Assembly: GCA_029558955.1 (NCBI GenBank)
Contig: JAKQCW010000031.1
Coordinates: 1 to 64,000, forward strand
Direction: 5' to 3'
From: Chloroflexota bacterium
GTDB lineage: Bacteria; Chloroflexota; Anaerolineae; JAAEKA01
Length of the DNA: 64,000 nt
Below, piece after piece: positions 54,702-62,846 of the stretch. The position numbers were made by a program, and so were the translations under genes. Positions within the stretch are counted from its first letter, which is position 1, and each line of letters starts with the position of its first letter. The notes below the pieces were generated by a model. That model was not told the origin of the DNA and did no database searches. It saw only the letters and a program-made list of their open reading frames with translations.

Positions 54702-55054
54702 TTCGCATCAAGCGCGCCTATGACGCGGTCGAGGCGTCCGACGGGGAGCGTTTCCTCGTGGACCGCCTCTGGCCGCGCGGGGTGAAGAAAGAGGCGCTGC
54801 ATCTGACCGGCTGGCAGCGCGACGTCGCACCCAGCACCGAGCTGCGCCAATGGTTCGGCCATGACCCGGCGCGCTGGGCCGAATTCCAGCAGCGCTACCA
54901 GGCCGAGCTGGACCAGAAACCGGAAAGCTGGCAGCCGCTGCTGGAAGCGGCCGTCCGCGGCGATGTCACCCTGGTCTACGGGGCCAAAGACACGCAACAC
55001 AACGACGCCGTGGTCCTCAAAGCCTACCTGGAAACGCGGCTGACCAACGCATAG
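54668..55054 (+). CDS. DUF488 family protein
   Basis: 128-residue DUF488 (YeaO-like) protein, function unknown. Family core: IRIKRAYDAVEASDGERFLVDRLWPRGVKKE, here read in segments, with W-RDVAPSTELRQWFGHDPARW and the C-terminal LVYGAKDTQHNDAVVLKAYL. Most members begin at the MIR(L)KR segment, so ten residues before IRIKR look superfluous. No standard start codon lies there, so ATG 54668 inside the DUF2249 gene is used. It ends the redox gene cluster. Confidence 0.85.
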   Translation: MAGTHRPSGGLIRIKRAYDAVEASDGERFLVDRLWPRGVKKEALHLTGWQRDVAPSTELRQWFGHDPARWAEFQQRYQAELDQKPESWQPLLEAAVRGDVTLVYGAKDTQHNDAVVLKAYLETRLTNA

Positions 55055-55059
55055 CCGCC

Positions 55060-55236
55060 GCTCTGGCCGGTCTCCTGACCGAGCCAGCGCCATCGCCGCT
55101 CTGGCCGGTCTCCTGACCGAGCCAGCGCCGTGCCGCTCTGGCCAATCTCCCGACCAAGCCACCCCAGGTCGTCGCTCTGGCCAATCTCCTGACCGAGCCA
55201 GCTCCGTCGCCGCTCTGGCCGGTCTCCCGACCGAGC
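55060..55236. repeat. Family B array, five inverted copies
   Basis: 25-bp copies of GCTCTGGCCnnTCTCCTGAC and CGAGC start at 55060, 55098, 55135, 55174 and 55212. They are the reverse complement of the units at 50505-50789. The array begins 5 nt after the DUF488 stop. Confidence 0.88.
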
Positions 55237-55252
55237 CAGCCCGCGCGACACC

Positions 55253-55291
55253 ACAAGGCCGGCGCACCGACAGCGTGTGCGCCGGCCTTGT
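55253..55291. terminator. 15-bp hairpin downstream of the redox cluster
   Basis: ACAAGGCCGGCGCAC (55253-55267) pairs with GTGCGCCGGCCTTGT (55277-55291). A short T-rich segment (TTGTTGCTT) overlaps the 3' side. Confidence 0.55.
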
Positions 55292-55307
55292 TGCTTCCCA
55301 CCATCAA

Positions 55308-55366
55308 ACGCGGAGTCGAGGCTTTAGCCAGGTTTGACGGACCCAGCTAGAGCCTCGACTCCGCGT
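55308..55366. repeat. Family A hairpin
   Basis: ACGCGGAGTCGAGGCT (55308-55323) is exactly complementary to 55351-55366; the loop contains TTAGCCAGG, a family A core. Part of the 454-bp gene-free gap 55055-55508. Confidence 0.85.
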
Positions 55367-55387
55367 CGACTCGTCTGCCGCTGCGCG

Positions 55388-55417
55388 TTGACCAACCCCT
55401 CCCCGCGGTGCTATAAT
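55388..55417 (+). promoter_or_regulatory. Promoter of the VOC gene
   Basis: TTGACC (55388-55393), 18-bp spacer, TATAAT (55412-55417). Predicted start near 55424, leaving a leader of about 85 nt. Confidence 0.65.
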
Positions 55418-55508
55418 CCCCGAACCCGTTCGGGCGCCTGGCGCGCCACAGAAATCTCGTTGTCATTGGGCGGGCCGCGCAGCAACCGGCCGTCCAGAGG
55501 AGTTCAGC

Positions 55509-55880
55509 ATGGACCTCGGCGCGTTCTCCATCAGCCTGGCCGTCAAGGATATCCAGGCCTCCAGATCGTTTTATGACAAGCTCGGCTTCGTGGCCGTCAT
55601 GGGCGATCCCTCGCAGAACTGGTTGATCCTGAAGAATGGCCAGCATGTGATCGGCCTCTTTCAGGGAATGTTCGAGCGAAACATCCTGACCTTCAACCCT
55701 GGCTGGGACCAAGGCGCGGCCAAACTCCCTGCGTTCACCGATGTGCGCGACTTGCAGCGCCAGCTAATGGCGCAAGGGGTCACGTTCCAGAGCGCAGCCG
55801 ACGAGACCACCACCGGCCCTGCCAGCTTCCTCATCGTTGACCCTGACGGAAACCCGATTCTGGTGGATCAGCACGTCTGA
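55509..55880 (+). CDS. VOC (glyoxalase/bleomycin-resistance-like) family protein
   Basis: 123-residue vicinal-oxygen-chelate protein: two beta-alpha-beta-beta-beta units, SISLAVKDIQASRSFYDKLGF to LILKNGQHVIGLFQG, and VRDLQRQLMAQGVTF to PASFLIVDPDGNPILVDQHV. The end has the DPDGN turn, and family metal positions are only partly visible. Could be a dioxygenase-like enzyme or a binding protein. ATG 55509 follows aggag. It has its own promoter and may continue into the sigma factor gene 59 nt later. Confidence 0.88.
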   Translation: MDLGAFSISLAVKDIQASRSFYDKLGFVAVMGDPSQNWLILKNGQHVIGLFQGMFERNILTFNPGWDQGAAKLPAFTDVRDLQRQLMAQGVTFQSAADETTTGPASFLIVDPDGNPILVDQHV

Positions 55881-55939
55881 ACGGGCGCCGTGGTCATGTC
55901 AAACCGCCTGTCCCGCCATCCCATGCCTGAGGTCCCGTT

Positions 55940-56506
55940 GTGAGCAAAAACCACGAAAAAACCGACCAGGAGCTGATCGACGCCTGCCGCGCGGGGCGTT
56001 CGGACGCCTGGCAGGAGGTGCTCACCCGCTACGAGCGCCTCGTCTTCTCCATTCCGCTCACCTACGGCCTGAGCCGCGCCGATGCGGCCGACATCGCCCA
56101 ACTCACCTTCTGCGCGCTGGTCGAGCGCCTGGACCACCTGCGGCCCGACAGCAACCTGGCCGCCTGGCTGGCCACCGTGGCCCGCCGTCACGCCTTCCGC
56201 CTGCTGCGCCAACAGCAGCGCCAGCCGCTGGGTCAGGAGGAGGACATCGGCGACAGCCTGCTGCTGATGAAGGACCCCGCCCCCCCGCCCGCGGCCGCCT
56301 GGGAGCGGGTCGAATGGCTCAACCAGGGGCTGCGCCTGCTGGATCAGCGCTGCCAGAAGCTGCTGCTGCGGCTCTATTTCTCCGAGGAACCGCCGGCCTA
56401 TGAGGTGGTCGCGGCCGAATTGGGGCTGCGCGTCGGCAGCATTGGCCCAATTCGCGGCCGCTGCCTGGAGCGGTTGCGGCTGATCCTGCTGGAGCGCAGC
56501 GCCTAA
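55940..56506 (+). CDS. ECF-type RNA polymerase sigma factor
   Basis: 188-residue sigma factor. Region 2: LIDACRAGRSDAWQEVLTRY, DAADIAQLTFCALVERL and NLAAWLATVARRHAFRLLRQ. Region 4: LLDQRCQKLLLRLYFSEEPPAYEVVAAELGLRVGSIGPIRGR. There is no region 3 or 1.1, as in ECF factors. Translation starts at GTG 55940. The next gene resembles a small anti-sigma-like protein and the third is a TPR-CHAT protease, a recurrent arrangement that suggests the sigma factor is controlled by or controls the CHAT protein. Confidence 0.9.
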   Translation: MSKNHEKTDQELIDACRAGRSDAWQEVLTRYERLVFSIPLTYGLSRADAADIAQLTFCALVERLDHLRPDSNLAAWLATVARRHAFRLLRQQQRQPLGQEEDIGDSLLLMKDPAPPPAAAWERVEWLNQGLRLLDQRCQKLLLRLYFSEEPPAYEVVAAELGLRVGSIGPIRGRCLERLRLILLERSA

Positions 56507-56601
56507 ACAAAGTCACGGCAAAGAGCTGTATTTTTCGGGCCGCTGGCGGCTTTTGTCTGATGACCGACGCGATATTTCAGGCTTCGACAAAGGGTATGCA
56601 C

Positions 56602-57225
56602 ATGACCGGGACACCGACACCCAGCACTGCACAGTTGCTGGATTGGCTGGAAAATCGACTGCCAGCAGCCGATGCCGAGGCGCTGGCCCAGGCCGTTCAG
56701 GCCGATGCCCAGCTCCAGGCCACCGCGGCCTGGCTGAGCGATTTCCTGCACCTCAGCGCCGGCGTCGTGCTGGCCGATCCGCCCCCCCAGGTGCACCGCG
56801 CGGCCAGCGCGGCCTTTGCCGCCTACGCCCAGAGCAAACGGCCGCCCGGCATCGTGCAGACGCTCAGCGCCCTGCTCAGCTCCGACAGTTGGCAGCGCCT
56901 CTCCCTGGCCGGCGTGCGCCACGTGACCCTCTCCACCGCCCCCCGCCAGTTGATCTACAGCAGCGACGCGGCCGATGTGGCGCTCAACATCCGCGCCCAG
57001 CGCGACGGGCAGGGCATCGACCTGGAGGGGCAGATCTTCCCCCTGGACGAGACCGACCCGGCCGCCTTCGTGGTGCAACTGCTGCAAGAGGGCATCGAAC
57101 GACGCCTGACCGCCAGCGACGCGGGAGGCAAGTTCAGCCTGGCCGGGCTGCCCGCGGGCCAGTACGAGCTGGTGATCGGCGGCGACCGGGCCGAGATCGA
57201 GATCGGCCCCCTGGAGCTGGCCTGA
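56602..57225 (+). CDS. Sigma-adjacent protein, possible anti-sigma factor
   Basis: 207 residues, unrecognised as a whole. The N-terminal half is helical (AQLLDWLENRLPAADAEALA, QADAQLQATAAWLSDFL), resembling the short anti-sigma domain without zinc ligands. The C-terminal 90 residues form a beta domain ending in AGGKFSLAGLPAGQYELVIGG, the pattern of carboxypeptidase-regulatory-like or Cna-B-type folds. No membrane helix is present. ATG 56602 has aaaggg upstream; ATGs at 56560 and 56596 are alternatives. It lies between the ECF sigma gene and the CHAT gene (4 nt before its GTG). Confidence 0.65.
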   Translation: MTGTPTPSTAQLLDWLENRLPAADAEALAQAVQADAQLQATAAWLSDFLHLSAGVVLADPPPQVHRAASAAFAAYAQSKRPPGIVQTLSALLSSDSWQRLSLAGVRHVTLSTAPRQLIYSSDAADVALNIRAQRDGQGIDLEGQIFPLDETDPAAFVVQLLQEGIERRLTASDAGGKFSLAGLPAGQYELVIGGDRAEIEIGPLELA

Positions 57226-57228
57226 GCC

Positions 57229-60105
57229 GTGACCACGCCCACCGCCGCCCTGACGCCGGAGCAGATCGCTGACCTGCTGGCCCAGCCCGACCCCGAGGCG
57301 CAGCGCCGCTGGCTGCACGCGGCCCAGCTTTGGCACGAGGCCGGCCTGGCCAGCCTGCTGGAGGCCGGCGACCAACTGGTCAACCATGATCTGGCCCAGG
57401 CGCGCCGGCTGCTGGACCTGTGCGTCGAGCTGGCCCCCACACTGTCCCCATCGCTGCAACCGCAGGCGCGCTACCTGCGCGCCCAGACCTTCGCCCTGGC
57501 CGGCGACTTCGACCAGGCGCTGGCGGAGATCGCCGCGGCGCGCGCCGGCTACCTGGCCAGCGGCCAGACCGTGGCCGCGCTGCGCACCGATGTCGGCCTG
57601 CTGCACGTGCTGATCCACCTGGGACGCCACCAGGAAGCGCTGGCCACGGCCGCGGCCAGCCTGGAGGCGATTGCGCAGGAGGCCGACCACCTGCCGCCGG
57701 AGAGCGCGGCCCGGCTGACCGCCCTTGTGCAGCAGAACCGGGGCATCTGCTACAAGAACATGGGGCGCTACGCCGAGGCGCTGGAGGCCTACCGCGTCGC
57801 CCAGAGCCACTTCGAGGCGCTGGATCAGGCCGAGGACGCGGCCACCATCCGCATGAACCAGGGGGTCATCCTGGCCGAGCTGGGCCGCGGCGGGGAGGCG
57901 TTGGCCGCCTACGAGGCCGCGGGCGCGGTTTTCCAGCAGACGGGCAACCGCCTGCGCCAGGCGCAGATCCTGGAAAACCTGGGGGAGCTGCACCAACTGC
58001 TGGGCAACTACAGCCAGAGCCTGGCCGTGCTGGCCGAGGCGCGCACGGCCTTCGCCGCGCTGGACGCGCCCATCGAACAACAGATCCTGGAGCGGCTGAC
58101 GGCCGACGCCTACCTGGCCCTCAACCTCCTGCCCGAAGCCGTCGCCGCCTACCGCGCCGCCAGCGCCGGCCTGGAGGCCAGCGACATGCCCTACGACCTG
58201 GCCTGGGCGCTGTGGGGGTTGGGCGCGGCGCTGCTGCGTCAACAGCGGCTGGGCGAGGCCGACGACGCGCTGCGCCAGGCCGCCGCGCTCTTCACCGCGG
58301 CCGGCAACGAGCACCTGCGTTCGGCCGTGCTGCTGGAGCAGGCCGCGCTGGCCGGGGCGCGCGGCGACCGGGCGGCCGCGCTGGCGCAGACCCAGCAGGC
58401 GCTGGCGTTAATCGGCGAGCAGGACTGGCCGGTGCAGCGCATCTACGCCCACCTGCGGCTGGCCGACCTGCTGCTGCCCGACGCGCCCGACGCGCCCGAC
58501 GCTGACGCGGCCGAGGCTGAAGCGCTGCTGCTGGCGGCTCAGGGCTGGGCCGCTGCGCTGCCGCTGCCCACCCTGCGCATCCAGGTGGCGCAGCGGTTGG
58601 GCCGGCTTTTCCGGCTGCAGGGCCGCGCTGCCGAGGCCGAGGCGGTGCTGACCGCGGCCACCGGCGAGATCGAGCGCCTGCGCGGCGCGCTGGCCCGCGA
58701 GAACCTGCGCGCCTCCTTCCTGCATGACAAGAGCGCCCCCTTCGAGGAGCTGATCCGGCTGTATCTGGCGCGGGGCGACCAGGCCAGCCTGCACGCGGCC
58801 TTCGCCGTCGCCGAGCAGGCCAAGTCGCGCACCTTGGTGGACCTGCTCAGCGGGGCGGCGGCGGGCGAAACGGCGCTGGACCCGGCCCTGGCTGCACGGC
58901 TGCACGCGCTGCACGCCGAGCTGAACGCCCTCTACAACCAGGCGCTGGATGCCGGCCCGCAGGGAGACCGCAACCTGCGCCTGGCCGAGCTGAACGCCCG
59001 CGCCGTCGATCTGGAGCAGGAGATCAGCCGCCTGCGCCTGCATGCGGGCGGGTCGGACGAGCCGGCCGCGCTGGCCCGGCCCACCTCGCTGGCCGGCCTG
59101 CGCCAGACGCTGCCGGCCGATCTGACGTTGGTGGCCTATCACCTGCTGGGCGACGAGCTGATGGCCTTCGTCTACCGGGCCGGCGCGCTGCACGTGGTGC
59201 GCGGGCTGGCCGACGCGCGCGCCGTGAGCCGGGGCCTGGCCGAGCTGGAGATCGAGTGGCAGCGTTTCGAGGCCGGGCCGGCCTTCGTGCAACGCCACCT
59301 GGCGCGGCTGACCCGCTCCACGCAGCAGGTGTTGCAGGGACTACACGCCCTGCTGATCGCACCGCTGGACGGGCTGCTGGCAGAGAGCCGGCGGCTGGCC
59401 ATCGTTCCCCACGGCGCGCTGCATCACCTGCCCTTCGCCGCGCTGCACGACGGTCAGTCCTACCTGATCGACCGCTGCCAGTTGACCGTGGCCCCCAGCG
59501 CCACGGTGTTGAGCCTGGTGGGGCGGCGGGCCGCCCCGCCGGCGCGCCAGGCGGCCATCTTCGCCGTCGCCGACCCGCTGATCCCCTTCGCCCAGCAGGA
59601 GGCCGCGGCCGTGGGCCGGCATCTGCCCCAGGCGCGCCTGCACCTGGGCCGGCAGGCCACCCTGGAACGGCTGCGCGCGGCCAGCGCCGGCAGCGACCTG
59701 CTACACCTGGCCTGCCATGGCGTCTTCCGCCGCGACAACCCCCTCTTCTCCAGCCTCAAGCTGCACGACGGCTGGCTGACGGCCGGCGACGTGCTGCACC
59801 TGCCGCTGGCCGGCGCGTTCGTGACCCTCAGCGCCTGCGAGTCGGGGCGCAGCCAGGTGTTGGGGGGCGATGAGCTGCTGGGCCTGCCCTACGCGTTTCT
59901 GGGCGCCGGGGCCGCGGGGCTGCTGGTCAGCCTGTGGCTGGTGGAGGACGAGGCGACGGCCGCGCTGATGCCGGCCTTCTACCAGCAGTTGGCGCACGGA
60001 GCCAGCTATCCAGCCGCCCTGCGCCAGGCCCAGCTCGAGCTCAGAGCCACCCATCCCCACCCCTACTACTGGGCGCCCTTCGTCCTCATCGGCCGCTACG
60101 CCTGA
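57229..60105 (+). CDS. TPR-CHAT caspase-like protease
   Basis: 958 residues. About 20-470 is a tetratricopeptide superhelix (YAEALEAYRVAQSHFEALDQ, GEALAAYEAAGAVFQQTGNR, YSQSLAVLAEARTAFAALDA). About 600-958 is a CHAT caspase-like domain. The catalytic His is in LLHLACHGVFRRDNP (about 828) and Cys in FVTLSACESGRSQVLGGDEL (about 869), followed by SLWLVEDEATAALMPAFYQQ. CHAT proteases cleave partner proteins in conflict, cell-death or signalling systems, with TPRs sensing the trigger. Start is GTG 57229. Genes before it encode an ECF sigma factor and a possible anti-sigma factor, which are candidate substrates. Confidence 0.9.
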   Translation: MTTPTAALTPEQIADLLAQPDPEAQRRWLHAAQLWHEAGLASLLEAGDQLVNHDLAQARRLLDLCVELAPTLSPSLQPQARYLRAQTFALAGDFDQALAEIAAARAGYLASGQTVAALRTDVGLLHVLIHLGRHQEALATAAASLEAIAQEADHLPPESAARLTALVQQNRGICYKNMGRYAEALEAYRVAQSHFEALDQAEDAATIRMNQGVILAELGRGGEALAAYEAAGAVFQQTGNRLRQAQILENLGELHQLLGNYSQSLAVLAEARTAFAALDAPIEQQILERLTADAYLALNLLPEAVAAYRAASAGLEASDMPYDLAWALWGLGAALLRQQRLGEADDALRQAAALFTAAGNEHLRSAVLLEQAALAGARGDRAAALAQTQQALALIGEQDWPVQRIYAHLRLADLLLPDAPDAPDADAAEAEALLLAAQGWAAALPLPTLRIQVAQRLGRLFRLQGRAAEAEAVLTAATGEIERLRGALARENLRASFLHDKSAPFEELIRLYLARGDQASLHAAFAVAEQAKSRTLVDLLSGAAAGETALDPALAARLHALHAELNALYNQALDAGPQGDRNLRLAELNARAVDLEQEISRLRLHAGGSDEPAALARPTSLAGLRQTLPADLTLVAYHLLGDELMAFVYRAGALHVVRGLADARAVSRGLAELEIEWQRFEAGPAFVQRHLARLTRSTQQVLQGLHALLIAPLDGLLAESRRLAIVPHGALHHLPFAALHDGQSYLIDRCQLTVAPSATVLSLVGRRAAPPARQAAIFAVADPLIPFAQQEAAAVGRHLPQARLHLGRQATLERLRAASAGSDLLHLACHGVFRRDNPLFSSLKLHDGWLTAGDVLHLPLAGAFVTLSACESGRSQVLGGDELLGLPYAFLGAGAAGLLVSLWLVEDEATAALMPAFYQQLAHGASYPAALRQAQLELRATHPHPYYWAPFVLIGRYA

Positions 60106-60129
60106 TCACTTGTCCGGGCAACTGCCAAA

Positions 60130-60233
60130 CCCGCGCCCGCGCGCACGTGGATTGAGTAGGCCGCCGTATCGAAATCACGTGCCCGCACCCGCGCGCACGT
60201 GGATTGAGTAGGCCGCCGTATCGAAATCACGTG
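60130..60233. repeat. 52-bp tandem duplication, CRISPR-repeat-like edge
   Basis: Two 52-bp copies (60130-60181 and 60182-60233) differing at one base (G60135/A60187). Each holds CACGTGGATT facing AAATCACGTG and includes CGCACGTGGATTGAG, which recalls the 3' end of some CRISPR repeats. Only two units exist, the would-be spacers are identical, and no cas gene is near. Confidence 0.8.
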
Positions 60234-60256
60234 CGCCCACCGCGTTGGGCCACCGC

Positions 60257-60985
60257 TCATTGACGGTTGCCGTCGGTTTGCAGGCGGTAGCTGGCGACGT
60301 CGGCGTAGTCGTCCCGGCGCGTGAACGTGTTCTCGAACGGGCTGCTTTGACCAGGATTGAGCGACGATGGGTTGGCCAGGGCGGCATCGCAGTCGAGCGC
60401 CGCGCCGGTGGCGCTGTGCAGGGTGGCGATGACCTCGGCGCCGGTGACCCGCACGGAATCGTCGTTGCGCACGCGGCCGGTGATCTTGTACCAACCGAAC
60501 TGGTTGATCGAAGCGTTCACGTCGGTGGTGGCCAGCACAGGCCCGGTCGAGGATGTGGCCACATAGGTGGGCGTCTCGAACTCGTAGCGCGTCCAGGCGG
60601 CCGGATCGATCAGTTGCAGGTTGAAACAGGTGCGTTCGCCGGGCGGAAGATATTTCAGGAAGGTATAGACCGCTTCGGTTTTCACCACCTGCCCGCTGGC
60701 ATTGATGAGATTGACGGTGACCAGCACCGCTGTGACGGTCTGGCTGCCGTTGTTTTGCACCTCGCCGATGACCCGGACCGTCGAGGAACCGGCCTGATAC
60801 CATGAGCTGTTGGGGAGCACGACTACGGCCGGCGCAGGGGAGGTCGCTGTCGCCGTCGGAGCCGCGCTGTTGCGGAGAGCCAACGGCAGGTGAACATCGA
60901 ACGGGCCATTGCCGGCAGCCATCAGAGTCAGTGAACCGATGGCCAACACGAAGACGATCCATGTAGCCTTGATCTGGGGACGCAT
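60257..60985 (-). CDS. Secreted FxLYD-like two-domain protein
   Basis: 242 residues. A signal peptide or N-terminal anchor (ATWIVFVLAIGSLTLMAAG) and a Thr/Pro/Ala-rich linker are followed by two related beta-sandwich domains. Their starts align: STVRVIGEVQNNGSQTVTAV and GWYKITGRVRNDDSVRVTGA. The pattern matches FxLYD/CARDB-like domains that decorate bacterial surface proteins. No catalytic residues are visible. ATG 60985 has aaggcggtgg upstream. It points toward the CHAT gene, ending 152 bp from it. Confidence 0.75.
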   Translation of the reverse strand: MRPQIKATWIVFVLAIGSLTLMAAGNGPFDVHLPLALRNSAAPTATATSPAPAVVVLPNSSWYQAGSSTVRVIGEVQNNGSQTVTAVLVTVNLINASGQVVKTEAVYTFLKYLPPGERTCFNLQLIDPAAWTRYEFETPTYVATSSTGPVLATTDVNASINQFGWYKITGRVRNDDSVRVTGAEVIATLHSATGAALDCDAALANPSSLNPGQSSPFENTFTRRDDYADVASYRLQTDGNRQ

Positions 60986-61481
60986 ATTCCACCGCCTTTC
61001 GAATCAAACAAAGCCGGCCAACAGTCGATCAACTGGCGCGGACGGGTGATGGATGGGAGCGGAAGGGCGACGACGGCGATGACAACGGCCACGTCGGGGC
61101 AACTGGGGAAAAGCCCCGGTGAGCCGAATTCGTGCGACGGAGAGACAACCAAAGTCGGGGGCGAGGGGGGTGCGCCTTGGAGGTCCGAGCTCACAGGCCC
61201 GGACCGTGCGTGCTGCCACGCCACGCCCCGCCAGCCACTGACGACGGGATTATAGCGCGCGTTCACGTTGTGGCAAAATGACAGTCGGTTGGGGGATTTT
61301 GCCGGCATGTTCTGGTGTATTTTCACCGCCGCGCGGGGTATAACTCTATACATGGACAATCCCTGGAAACGCCTGACCCGTGGAGCGGACGGCAACGTGG
61401 CCTGACCCTGCCTGCGATACCGGTCGAACTGCCAACTTCCTATCCAATCCCTCTGAACTGCCATCGATTGTGGAGACCAAG
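60986..61481 (+). other. Divergent intergenic region upstream of the subtilisin gene
   Basis: 496 bp with no supported gene. TATAAC (61339-61344) and TATACA (61347-61352) are possible -10 elements for the subtilisin gene, but no good -35 accompanies them. GGAG just before 61482 is its likely ribosome binding site. Confidence 0.4.
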
Positions 61482-62846
61482 ATGCTGAAACCAAAACCCA
61501 ACGTAAGCCAGGTTGTTGTGTTGCTGATCGCCCTGACGCTGGCGACCACGGCCGTTCCCGCGGCCCGCGCCTCCGATCCGGACAACGCGGTCTTTCTGCC
61601 GGTGATCGCCTTGGGGCGGCCCGCCCAGTCTGCCCTGGACGAGCTGATCGTCAAGCTGAACGCCGCGCAGCCCGGGGCCACCGCGGCGGCCATCAACCAG
61701 AGCTATGGCACCACGACCCTGCGCGTGCTGGCGCCCAGCCGGGCCCTCTACCTGCTGGAGGCGCCGGCCGGCGTCGACCCGGAAGACCTGGCAGAGGCGA
61801 TGGCCGACGACCCACGCATCCTCTACGTTGAGCTGAACCGCGTCACCGATGCGCCCGAGGCCATCGGACGCTCCGGCTTCGCCTGGGGCGGCTATGACCC
61901 GGCCCCCTACAACTCGCAGTACCCGCAGCAGATGCTGGGCCTGCCGGCGGCCCACGCCATCAGCCAGGGCGCGGGGGTGACGGTGGCGGTGATCGACACC
62001 GGCGTGCAGTTGACGCACCCGGAGCTGGCCGGCCACCTGAGCGCGGCGGGCATCGACTTCGTGGACGGCGACAACAGGCCGGAGGACGAGTTCAGCGGCG
62101 GCGCAAACTACGGCGCCGGCCACGGCACCCACGTGGCCGGGATCATCCACCTGGTGGCGCCGCAGGCGCAGATCATGCCGATCCGCGTGCTGGACACCGA
62201 CGGCCGTGGCTACTCCGCCGTCATCGGCGAGGCCATTCTGTACGCGCTGGAGAACGGCGCACAGGTCATCAACCTCAGCCTGGGCATGCCGGAGAACGCC
62301 TCCGACTACCTGGAGGAGATCGTGGAAGAGGCGGCCCGGCAGGGCGTGCTGGTGGTGGCGGCCGCCGGCAACCTGAACAACACGCAGCAGCAGTACCCCG
62401 CGGCCGCGGACTGCGCCCTGGGCGTGACGGCCATCGACCCCGACCGCGTCAAGGCCACTTTCGCCAGCTACGGCGACTGGGTCTCGCTGGCCGCGCCCGG
62501 CGTGGGCATCCACAGCACCCTGCCGGTGGACGGCTACGGCAGTTGGAGCGGCACCTCCATGGCGGCGCCCTTTGCCGCCGGCCAGGCCGCGCTGCTGCTC
62601 AGCCTGAACCCCAGCCTGAGCGTGGTGCAGTTGGCCGACCTGATGGGGGGCACGGCGGTGAACCTCAACCCCACCAACCCCGGCTACGTCAACCAGTTGG
62701 GCGCCGGCCAGATCGACGTGCTGGCCAGCCTGCTGGCGCTGCAAACCGGCGTCATTCCCGACCTGGGGCTGCTGGACGACGACTGCGACCGGGGCCACAG
62801 CGACCACGGCCTGCACAGGGGGCCGGGAGGCGAGGCGACGCCATGA
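61482..62846 (+). CDS. Secreted S8 family subtilisin-like serine peptidase
   Basis: 454 residues: signal peptide (MLKPKPNVSQ to PAARA), an I9-type inhibitor propeptide (about 35-135, ELIVKLNAAQPGATAAAINQ to PRILYVELNR) and a subtilase domain. The triad is Asp in VAVIDTGVQLTHPEL (about 171), His in GAGHGTHVAGII (about 214) and Ser in WSGTSMAAPFAAGQAALL (about 360), with the oxyanion Asn in VVAAAGNLNN. The C-terminus is short and acidic (LLDDDCDRGHSDHG). It acts outside the cell after propeptide removal. ATG 61482 is chosen for the signal peptide. Its stop overlaps the next start (ATGA). Confidence 0.93.
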   Translation: MLKPKPNVSQVVVLLIALTLATTAVPAARASDPDNAVFLPVIALGRPAQSALDELIVKLNAAQPGATAAAINQSYGTTTLRVLAPSRALYLLEAPAGVDPEDLAEAMADDPRILYVELNRVTDAPEAIGRSGFAWGGYDPAPYNSQYPQQMLGLPAAHAISQGAGVTVAVIDTGVQLTHPELAGHLSAAGIDFVDGDNRPEDEFSGGANYGAGHGTHVAGIIHLVAPQAQIMPIRVLDTDGRGYSAVIGEAILYALENGAQVINLSLGMPENASDYLEEIVEEAARQGVLVVAAAGNLNNTQQQYPAAADCALGVTAIDPDRVKATFASYGDWVSLAAPGVGIHSTLPVDGYGSWSGTSMAAPFAAGQAALLLSLNPSLSVVQLADLMGGTAVNLNPTNPGYVNQLGAGQIDVLASLLALQTGVIPDLGLLDDDCDRGHSDHGLHRGPGGEATP

